A model generated the notes under the pieces. It saw only the letters and a program-made list of their open reading frames with translations. It had not been told where the DNA came from and ran no database searches. A stretch of 11,352 bases of DNA from Cyanobacteria bacterium OH_SFB_17. Lineage in GTDB: Bacteria; Cyanobacteriota; Vampirovibrionia; Gastranaerophilales; Gastranaerophilaceae. Every line of letters begins with the position of its first letter. The first letter of the stretch is position 1. The DNA is taken from assembly GCA_023395735.1 (NCBI GenBank), contig JAEWYI010000100.1:1-11352 (forward strand), in the 5' to 3' direction. This document shows positions 6,214-11,352 of the stretch, in pieces. The position numbers and the translations under genes are program-made.

Positions 6214-6236
6214 GGGGGCTACGCCCCCTTTTTTTT
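6214..6236 (+). terminator. Strong intrinsic terminator of the AMIN-like gene
   Basis: GGGGGC (6214-6219) and GCCCCC (6223-6228) pair around a TAC loop, followed by eight T (6229-6236). The last two T belong to the minus-strand stop codon of the converging gene (6235-6237). In the minus direction the same hairpin follows that gene's stop but lacks a good T-run. Confidence 0.92.
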
Positions 6237-7149
6237 ATCCTTTGAAATTTAATTTTGGTTGAGCTGACTTGTTGCCGGATGTTTCTCCTGTGTGTAAATC
6301 CAAGTTTGATTTTGCTTGCTGAATTGTTTTTTGCAAATCAGCACAATCTTTAGTTTGTTTTGCGATATCTTGAGTTAGTTTATCAAGATTGCTTCTAATT
6401 TCTTGAATTTTAACTTTGTTTTGTGTTTTTTGATCTTTAAGTTGAGTTTTTGTTCTTTCCAAGTTAGTTTTAGCTTCAGCTTTAGCTTTTTCATAAGCGG
6501 TTTCTGCTTGAAGTTTTGCTTTGTTGAACTTTGCCAATGCATCTGCTTTGTCTAATTGTGATGCGTTAGGATCGTTCATAACTTTGTTATAATCAGCTTC
6601 AGCGCTTGCGATTGTTAGGTTTTTGTCGCTTTCGGCTTTTGTTGTTGTCTGGTTGTATAATGTTTCTGCTTCAGGAATTTTTGTGTCATCTATTTCTTGA
6701 TTTGCAGCTTCTAGAGATTCAATTCCTTTTCTTGCTTCTGCAACTTGTCCTTTAGATTCAGTAATTGAGGCAAGAGTTGATTGGTATTGGCTTTGAGCTG
6801 CTTCATATTCTGCTTTTACACCGGACCAGTCTCCTGTTTTTGTTGCTTCTTTCATTGCGGCATCCAATTTGTTTGATGGAGATGCTTCTTTTGAATTATT
6901 ATCTCCACTTGTTTGTTGTTTTGTTGATTTTATAGCAGAAAATAAACCTGCAAAAGAGGTTCCCACTCCGACGATTCCTGCCAAAGCTGTCATTAAAGTA
7001 GCAGATGATTCGTATTTTGAAGCTGATGAGCTATATTTTTTTGAGTTAAAAATACTGTCATTGCTGTGATGTTTCAAACTGCTCTTTGAAGGGCGTTTTT
7101 GAAGCGGATTTAAATGAGTTTTGCTGAAAAGTTGTACTTTATTTGCCAT
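6235..7149 (-). CDS. Membrane-anchored long coiled-coil protein, function unknown
   Basis: I do not recognise this 304-residue protein. About 48 polar residues rich in Ser and Lys come first, with VQLF at 5-8. A hydrophobic Ala/Gly segment follows at about 50-73 (LMTALAGIVGVGTSFAGLF). A Ser/Asn-rich linker leads to a long alpha-helical coiled coil over about 95-285, rich in Ala, Lys, Glu and Gln, with heptad-like spacing and almost no Pro or aromatic residues. The tail ends in LNFKG. One Cys is present (269). The plan is a membrane anchor with a rod, but which side the rod faces is not clear. The SD AAGAGAG on the minus strand lies six bases before the ATG. The gene converges on the AMIN-like gene; their stop codons are about 40 bp apart and share the terminator region. 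Confidence 0.75.
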   Translation of the reverse strand: MANKVQLFSKTHLNPLQKRPSKSSLKHHSNDSIFNSKKYSSSASKYESSATLMTALAGIVGVGTSFAGLFSAIKSTKQQTSGDNNSKEASPSNKLDAAMKEATKTGDWSGVKAEYEAAQSQYQSTLASITESKGQVAEARKGIESLEAANQEIDDTKIPEAETLYNQTTTKAESDKNLTIASAEADYNKVMNDPNASQLDKADALAKFNKAKLQAETAYEKAKAEAKTNLERTKTQLKDQKTQNKVKIQEIRSNLDKLTQDIAKQTKDCADLQKTIQQAKSNLDLHTGETSGNKSAQPKLNFKG

Positions 7150-7182
7150 CTTTTTACTCTCTTAATTCTGGGGAACCTGTAT

Positions 7183-7210
7183 ATATTATTTAAGTAAAAA
7201 GTATATACAA
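7183..7210 (-). promoter_or_regulatory. Candidate promoter for the coiled-coil gene
   Basis: On the minus strand TTGTAT (7210-7205) and TAATAT (7188-7183) have a 16-base spacer. The -35 box overlaps one of two GTATATAC copies (7201-7208 and 7314-7321). The start codon lies about 33 bases downstream of the -10 box. Confidence 0.35.
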
Positions 7211-7280
7211 AATTGCCTAAATGCATGTCCTATCATGGTTTTAGGTGGGTTGAAGTCTGCTAATAATAAGCCGTTTGAGA

Positions 7281-7300
7281 TTGTAAACAATTGTAAATAA
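7281..7300. repeat. Tandem 10-bp repeat upstream of the coiled-coil gene
   Basis: ttgtaaacaa is followed directly by ttgtaaataa, two 10-bp units differing at one base. They lie between the pyk hairpin and the promoter at 7183-7210. Phasing of one helical turn would suit paired protein binding, but in sequence this AT-rich it may be chance. Confidence 0.25.
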
Positions 7301-7346
7301 AAATGTACGATAAGTATATACTTTCGAGTTTTTATATAATATTGAA

Positions 7347-7389
7347 ACACAGGGGCTAAATTTTCTTTAAGAAAATTTAGCCCCTGTGT
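7347..7389 (-). terminator. Long hairpin after pyk, probable terminator
   Basis: A perfect 19-bp stem (7347-7365 with 7371-7389) surrounds a 5-base loop. It starts 23 bases after the pyk stop codon on the minus strand. The stem holds GGGGC/GCCCC near its base and A/T pairs towards the loop. The T-run after it on the minus strand is poor (TTCAATATT), so it may act as an mRNA 3'-end stabiliser as much as a terminator. Confidence 0.65.
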
Positions 7390-7412
7390 AACTTTAATCT
7401 TTTTACTTAATC

Positions 7413-8840
7413 TTAGCTTCCTATTTCATGAAGTTTGATAAAGTTTGTTTTACCAACTAAAAGATCAGGCAATGCTCCTGTAAAGATTACTTTGTCGCCA
7501 TCTTTGAAGTGGAATCTATCGATAAGGCATTTGTCAAGAACTTGTAGTGTTTCTTGGTTGATTCCTTCTTTTAAGTCCATTTCGATTGGGAATACATCGC
7601 TGTATAGAACCATTCTTCTTGTATTTCTGTAGCTTGGGCAGAAACTGAAGATAGGCACACTTGGTTTTGCTTTGGATAGAAGTTTTGGCGTATATCCGCT
7701 AGCGGTAAGTGTTATGATAGCTTTTACGTTAACTTTTTCTACCATGTCAATGATTGCTGTACAAATTGCGATTGAATCATCTTTGCATGCATCTACGAGT
7801 TCTTTTGGATAATAGTTGTGCTGCATTATTTTGCTAGCTTCAACGTTTTTAGCTATTGAAACCATCATTTTTACGGCTTCGATAGGGTATTTGCCCGCTG
7901 CAGTTTCACCTGAAAGCATTATTGCATCTGTTCCGTCGATAATTGCGTTTGCAACGTCGGATGCTTCTGCACGAGTTGGAATAGGTTGTTCAATCATAGA
8001 TTCCAACATTTGTGTTGCTACAATTACAACTTTTCTTTGTGCGTTAGCTTTTTTGATGATATCTTTTTGAACGATAGGCACTTTTTCAGGAGAAATTTCA
8101 ATTCCCAAATCGCCCCTTGCAACCATGATACCTGAAGATTTCAAAATGATTTCGTCAATATTTTTAAGCGCTTGCGGTTTTTCGATTTTAGAAATGATTT
8201 TTGTTTTACCATTATTTTGTTTAATTAATTCTCTCAATTCCATAACGTCTTTTGCATCTCTAACAAAAGAAAGTCCCAAGTAATCGATTTCGTTTTTTAT
8301 AGCAAATTTAACAAATTGAATATCTCTTGGTGACAAAACATTTAGGCTTCCTTGTGAGCCAGGGATGTTGATACCTTTTCTTTGTTTTAAAAGTCCACCG
8401 CAAAGAACTTTTGCGCTGATTACTTTGCCTTCAACATTTTCGACAACCAAAACCAGTTTTCCGTCGTCAAGAAGGATTTTTTCCCCGATTGTAACGTCTT
8501 TTGCAATTCCCTCATAGTCAACAGGAATAATTCCGTTTTCATATTTGTCTTGGTGACTGAATTTTACTATTGTGTCATTTACAAGTTCAATTGGTTCGTC
8601 TAAAAGTCCTACTCTGATTTTTGGACCTTGCAAGTCAAGCAAAGTCGGAATAGGGTAGCCCAATTCTTTTTCAATCTCTCTTATGTTGTTCAATCTCTTT
8701 AAATGAATTTCTTCGTCGCCGTGAGAAGAGTTTAATCTAAACATTGTTACACCGGCTTTTGCAAGAGCCTTAATTTTTTCTTTCGTGTCCGTACTTGGTC
8801 CTAGCGTCGCTATTATTTTCGTACTAATTAAATTTTTCAT
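7413..8840 (-). CDS. pyk: Pyruvate kinase
   Basis: This enzyme makes pyruvate and ATP from phosphoenolpyruvate and ADP at the end of glycolysis, in the cytoplasm. Its 475 residues are normal length for bacterial enzymes without the extra C-terminal PEP-utiliser-like domain. Motifs in order are RLNSSHG (35-41, where many homologues have NFSHG), LLDLQGPKIR (67-76), and the active-site signature TKIISKIEKPQAL (213-225) with catalytic K218 and metal ligand E220. MVARGDLGIE (239-248), ATQMLESM (275-282) and TRAEASDVANAI (289-300) through LSGETAAGKYP (309-319) follow. The B domain spans about 75-170 and the allosteric C domain about 355-473. A strong minus-strand SD GGAGG lies four bases before the ATG. 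It is monocistronic, with its own promoter and hairpin. For a fermenting bacterium this would be a main ATP source, though that lifestyle is inferred. Confidence 0.97.
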   Translation of the reverse strand: MKNLISTKIIATLGPSTDTKEKIKALAKAGVTMFRLNSSHGDEEIHLKRLNNIREIEKELGYPIPTLLDLQGPKIRVGLLDEPIELVNDTIVKFSHQDKYENGIIPVDYEGIAKDVTIGEKILLDDGKLVLVVENVEGKVISAKVLCGGLLKQRKGINIPGSQGSLNVLSPRDIQFVKFAIKNEIDYLGLSFVRDAKDVMELRELIKQNNGKTKIISKIEKPQALKNIDEIILKSSGIMVARGDLGIEISPEKVPIVQKDIIKKANAQRKVVIVATQMLESMIEQPIPTRAEASDVANAIIDGTDAIMLSGETAAGKYPIEAVKMMVSIAKNVEASKIMQHNYYPKELVDACKDDSIAICTAIIDMVEKVNVKAIITLTASGYTPKLLSKAKPSVPIFSFCPSYRNTRRMVLYSDVFPIEMDLKEGINQETLQVLDKCLIDRFHFKDGDKVIFTGALPDLLVGKTNFIKLHEIGS

Positions 8841-8857
8841 TTTTCCTCCAAAAACTA

Positions 8858-8887
8858 TTTATATCCCAATTTGGGGTATAGGGTTAA
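8858..8887 (-). promoter_or_regulatory. Candidate pyk promoter with a palindrome in its spacer
   Basis: On the minus strand TTAACC (8887-8882) and TATAAA (8863-8858) are 18 bases apart. The spacer is occupied by an inverted repeat, 8860-8868 with 8872-8880 (9 pairs, one G-T; core CCCA/TGGG). This is a natural place for a repressor or an activator that bends DNA. The start codon is about 18 bases downstream of the -10 box. Confidence 0.4.
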
Positions 8888-8965
8888 TATACTAATCTTT
8901 TTCCTTCCTACATTTTACCTCAAAAATATTAATTTGTCGCCCAATTGTCCTAAGTTTATACACTA

Positions 8966-8994
8966 TTTACAAAAACCCCATGGTGGACTATAAT
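8966..8994 (+). promoter_or_regulatory. Promoter of the Cys-rich exported protein
   Basis: TTTACA (8966-8971) and a perfect TATAAT (8989-8994) are 17 bases apart, close to an ideal sigma-70 promoter. The spacer contains CCATGG (8978-8983) within a weak wider inverted repeat. The SD AAAGGA (9009-9014) and ATG at 9022 follow at normal distances. Confidence 0.65.
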
Positions 8995-9021
8995 GATTGC
9001 AAAACTTGAAAGGATTTAAGC

Positions 9022-9738
9022 ATGAAAAGAATTTTATCTTTATTTTTAACCTTTTGCTTTTTAATAATGGAGGCTCCTGCTGTTTTCAGCGCTCAATGCT
9101 GCTGTCAGGAACAAGTTTTGTGCACGGAACATCTTGACGTTTGTAAAAAAGCGCCAAATAATGCTGTTACTGTCACAAATTATAGAAAAATAATATGTGC
9201 AAATAATGTAATAGCAGTCGCTTTTGAGTGCAAATTTGCTTCAAAATGCGCCAAGGCCGGAGATATAGTTAATTTTGTTATTCCTGAAAGTTTGTATACA
9301 AAAGAAGGAACTTTGGTTATTCCAGGTTGCACAAAGGTAGTTGCGGAAATCGTTAAAATGCAACATTCAAAATGGTTTAATAAAAATGCCAGAGTAACTT
9401 TTATGTTTAGATGCCTAGTGCTTCCTGACGGAAGAGTCATGCAGATAAAAGCAAAACCTTTTACAAAAGACGGAACCCTCAAAGAAGGGCCTTGGATGAC
9501 AACAGGAAAAATTTTCTTGTCTACAATAACTTTTGGTATAATTGGTGCTGGCGCAGGTGTGGGGTTTGGATTTATTCCTTCTCCTACAAAAATTGGCGTA
9601 GGCTTGGCCGCTGGTATTCCTGCAGGTTGCGGCGTCGGGCTTTTGACCGCGCTTATTTCAAAAGGTTTGCAGTATAAAGCAAAGGCCGGAGAACAGGTAT
9701 TCATAATCTTCTGCGAAGATGCAAGTGTTTTTAATTGA
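9022..9738 (+). CDS. Exported Cys-rich protein resembling the VirB10/TrbI C-terminal domain
   Basis: The 238 residues begin with a signal peptide (MKRILSLFLTFCFLIM, cleavage around 20-24). The mature part is Cys-rich, with CCC at 26-28 and further Cys at 34, 41, 59, 70, 76, 103, 131, 203 and 231. Its later layout recalls the VirB10/TrbI beta-barrel of type IV secretion: a GTLVIPG strand (96-102; VirB10 has LIPxG), RCLVLPDGRVM (130-140; VirB10 has LPDG), a Gly-rich segment (173-211) that could form a membrane hairpin, and AGEQVFIIFCED (222-233), like the closing strand of VirB10. The usual N-terminal VirB10 part is absent and no vir/trb genes are nearby. It may be a stand-alone outer-envelope protein or only share a fold pattern. 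Twelve Cys suggest disulfides outside the cytoplasm. SD AAAGGA sits seven bases before the ATG. The gene is divergent from pyk. Confidence 0.7.
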   Translation: MKRILSLFLTFCFLIMEAPAVFSAQCCCQEQVLCTEHLDVCKKAPNNAVTVTNYRKIICANNVIAVAFECKFASKCAKAGDIVNFVIPESLYTKEGTLVIPGCTKVVAEIVKMQHSKWFNKNARVTFMFRCLVLPDGRVMQIKAKPFTKDGTLKEGPWMTTGKIFLSTITFGIIGAGAGVGFGFIPSPTKIGVGLAAGIPAGCGVGLLTALISKGLQYKAKAGEQVFIIFCEDASVFN

Positions 9739-9757
9739 AGATATTAAACAGTTTAAA

Positions 9758-11218
9758 TTATGCAATATTTCTCAATTCAGAGTTTTGAAGCAGCAAGTCC
9801 AATGTTTCTTTTGATAAGTCGCCTTTGTGCTTGTTTGGAGTGAAAATATTGTTTGAGTGATTGTCCAAACCAGTTGTTGGAGTTAGTTTTTCGCTAAGAC
9901 AAAAATTGTGAAAATCTTCAATCTGTTTTGCTGTCAAGCTGTTGTAATCTTGGTAATAAATTTCAGCGCTGTGAGCAATATCTCCACCTTTTTGCTTAAA
10001 GTGTCTTACAATATTTTCTGCTGATTCAAACCCTTTTGTTTTTAAAAACGCAGGGTGCGCGAGTCCTAAAAAGCCTTCGTTAGAATCTTTCATTACATCA
10101 ATTATTTCATCTAAAGTGTTTTCAGTTTTGTAAGGGGTCTGGAATGTTATTTGTTTTCCGTCGTATCCCGGTCTGAAATCTCTACAGAGGTTGTTGATAA
10201 TCTCGTCTTTGCCTTTTGCTTTTGCCTTTAGATAGTTCGAAACTTCCCATTGAGTGTCCATCATGATACTTTTCGGGTGAGTTTTGCTTATCAATCCTGA
10301 TTCTTCTATGCTAAAGTTTGCATCAGGAATTAATTTGTTCGCTTTTTCAATTATAGTGTTGATAAGATTTTCTCGATTTTGTTTTAATGTGTTTAAAAAT
10401 TTGTTTAGTTTAGGGCAGAAAGGGTTTATTGAATAGCCGATTACTTCAGAAGTCTCAGTTGGGTTTCCGTAGTAGCTGTATGGCGATGGAGTTGCAAATC
10501 CTTTTTCCATGCCTAGTACAACTCTTAAATTTTTGTATTTCATCGGGTCTTGGGCAATTAGTTTTACTGCTTCTTTGTTGCCTTCAATTGATTCGTGATC
10601 GGTAATCGCGATTGTGAATTTTTTACCTGTTTTTGCATGAACTTTGTCTGCATATTGCGCGGCTTGGTTCATAAGTTCTGAGATACTCATTGTACCGTCA
10701 GAAATATTTGTGTGCATGTGAAAATTTGCTTGATAAACACCGTTTTGTACGTTTGAAAAATTTTCGCCTAAAAGATAATTTTCCTTTTTTAGCGTTGGTA
10801 AAATCGATTTTAATTCATCGCTTCCGACAATCGATGTAAGCCTGTAGCTTTCAATTTTTCCTTTAATATTTAAATTCGAAGTTATGCCTTGGGCAATTTT
10901 GTTTAAATATTCTATGTCATGGGCTGTGTTGGATGCAAGCTTTGCTTTTAAAAATTTAATTTCTTCAGCGGAAAGTTTTGCGAAACCTTTAGGCGTTTTA
11001 ATTCCTGCAAGTACCGCCGTAGCAGCTGCAGCAGAAGTAAGCAAGCTGCCTTTTAACAAAATATTTTTTCTAGAGCCCCTTTTTGCAGCCCTGCTTATGT
11101 ATTTGTCTTCAATAGGTGTCTGTAAGATATATGGGCGAGCTGAGCTTTGATTGTTTGCATAAATGTTGTTTTGTGTTTTTTTTCTATCTAAAAATGGAAA
11201 TTTTATATTATCAATCAT
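9758..11218 (-). CDS. PHP-superfamily phosphoesterase with a hydrophobic N-terminus
   Basis: The 486 residues combine a non-catalytic N-terminus with a PHP metallo-phosphoesterase domain (about 162-460). Its motifs resemble the TrpH/YciV group, which acts on nucleotide 3',5'-bisphosphates or RNA 5' ends. They are NFHMHTNISDG (165-175; H167, H169, D174), ITDHESIEG (205-213; D207, H208), GMEKG (E238), SKTHP (H314), LAHPA (H388) and TGLDNHSN (D452, H454). All expected metal ligands are present, so it is probably active. The N-terminus has a polar stretch (1-50), then SRKNILLKG (49-57) and a hydrophobic Ala-rich segment (58-73). This looks like a twin-arginine export signal with one Arg replaced by Lys, or a membrane anchor. 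The SD AAGGAGG lies four bases before the ATG and inside the previous gene. The ATG overlaps that gene's stop. The substrate is unknown. Confidence 0.8.
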   Translation of the reverse strand: MIDNIKFPFLDRKKTQNNIYANNQSSARPYILQTPIEDKYISRAAKRGSRKNILLKGSLLTSAAAATAVLAGIKTPKGFAKLSAEEIKFLKAKLASNTAHDIEYLNKIAQGITSNLNIKGKIESYRLTSIVGSDELKSILPTLKKENYLLGENFSNVQNGVYQANFHMHTNISDGTMSISELMNQAAQYADKVHAKTGKKFTIAITDHESIEGNKEAVKLIAQDPMKYKNLRVVLGMEKGFATPSPYSYYGNPTETSEVIGYSINPFCPKLNKFLNTLKQNRENLINTIIEKANKLIPDANFSIEESGLISKTHPKSIMMDTQWEVSNYLKAKAKGKDEIINNLCRDFRPGYDGKQITFQTPYKTENTLDEIIDVMKDSNEGFLGLAHPAFLKTKGFESAENIVRHFKQKGGDIAHSAEIYYQDYNSLTAKQIEDFHNFCLSEKLTPTTGLDNHSNNIFTPNKHKGDLSKETLDLLLQNSELRNIA

Positions 11219-11352
11219 TTTGCCTCCTTGCCGCTAAGAGCATTTATTAGGGGTTCAAATGGGTCTTTTCCTACCTTGTAAAATTGTGCAAATTCTTCAC
11301 TGAATTCTGTATTGTTTCCGCAAGAGCCTTCTATCATTGAACAAACACATCT
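11215..11352 (-). CDS. 3' end of an unidentified gene, cut by the window edge
   Basis: An open frame on the minus strand enters at the window edge and gives 45 residues before TGA at 11217-11215. It begins RCVCSMIEGSCGNN, includes FYKVGKDPFEPLI and ends SGKEAK. The stop overlaps the ATG of the PHP gene as ATGA, and the SD of the PHP gene lies in its last codons. This is the usual layout of translationally coupled genes in one operon. The Cys cluster near its start is the only notable feature. Too little is present to name a family. Confidence 0.65.
   Translation of the reverse strand, partial: RCVCSMIEGSCGNNTEFSEEFAQFYKVGKDPFEPLINALSGKEAK

Noticed and set aside
7222..7239. Minus-strand 16-codon frame (MIGHAFRQ...) upstream of the coiled-coil gene
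   Set aside because: It has no SD and runs through the predicted promoter of the coiled-coil gene, so it is not likely to be transcribed from there.
9180..9704. 174-codon minus-strand frame, Pro/Ala-rich
   Set aside because: It lies fully antisense to the signal-peptide-bearing Cys-rich gene. Its Pro/Ala richness is simply the reverse of the Gly-rich codons there.
9743..9757. ttaaac/gtttaa repeat between the converging genes
   Set aside because: A six-pair, almost all A/T stem with a one-base loop is not a credible terminator.

Overview
The window is AT-rich bacterial chromosome. The TypA sequence is cyanobacteria-like (the LGMVDGALLIVDAAEGPMPQ stretch and the FDLFTEL-to-ASSLGG region). No photosynthesis gene is present, and several lineage-specific membrane and coiled-coil proteins flank the core genes. 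My best guess is a non-photosynthetic relative of Cyanobacteria (Melainabacteria/Vampirovibrionia, Gastranaerophilales-like). This is inference from remembered family features, not a search, and I hold it at about 0.6. No transposase, integrase, phage gene, CRISPR array or rRNA is visible.

Layout. 1-360: a minus-strand tRNA-Gly(GCC) gene with encoded CCA and a terminator, next to two fragments of the same tRNA, a second terminator and about 125 bp of less AT-rich sequence. 359-631: the tRNA promoter, an orphan GC-rich hairpin and the dnaB promoter. 632-2008: replicative helicase dnaB. 2009-2267: terminator, promoter, an inverted repeat at the predicted start site, and a short reading frame with a good ribosome binding site that overlaps the start of typA. 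2268-4061: typA/bipA. 4111-4878: an unknown multi-pass membrane protein with a possibly leaderless start. 5084-6193: an exported, membrane-anchored protein with an AMIN-like domain and a TTG start, ending in a strong terminator.

From 6235 most genes lie on the minus strand. 6235-7149 is a membrane-anchored coiled-coil protein of unknown role. 7413-8840 is pyruvate kinase with its own hairpin and promoter. 9022-9738 is on the plus strand and transcribed divergently from pyk; it encodes an exported Cys-rich protein whose layout resembles the VirB10/TrbI beta-barrel domain. 9758-11218 is a PHP-superfamily phosphoesterase behind a hydrophobic, Tat-like N-terminus. Its start overlaps the stop of a further minus-strand gene that runs off the window end.

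How they fit together. dnaB (replication), typA (ribosome-associated GTPase) and pyk (last ATP-forming step of glycolysis) are housekeeping genes in separate transcription units. The remaining genes are envelope-facing proteins of unknown role. Three of these share one N-terminal plan: a short hydrophobic-x-Phe motif at residues 4-8, 40-50 polar residues, then an Ala/Gly-rich hydrophobic segment. I see no multi-gene defence or biosynthetic system. The most notable items are the typA leader frame, the tRNA-Gly fragment cluster, the VirB10-like Cys-rich protein and the shared N-terminal plan.
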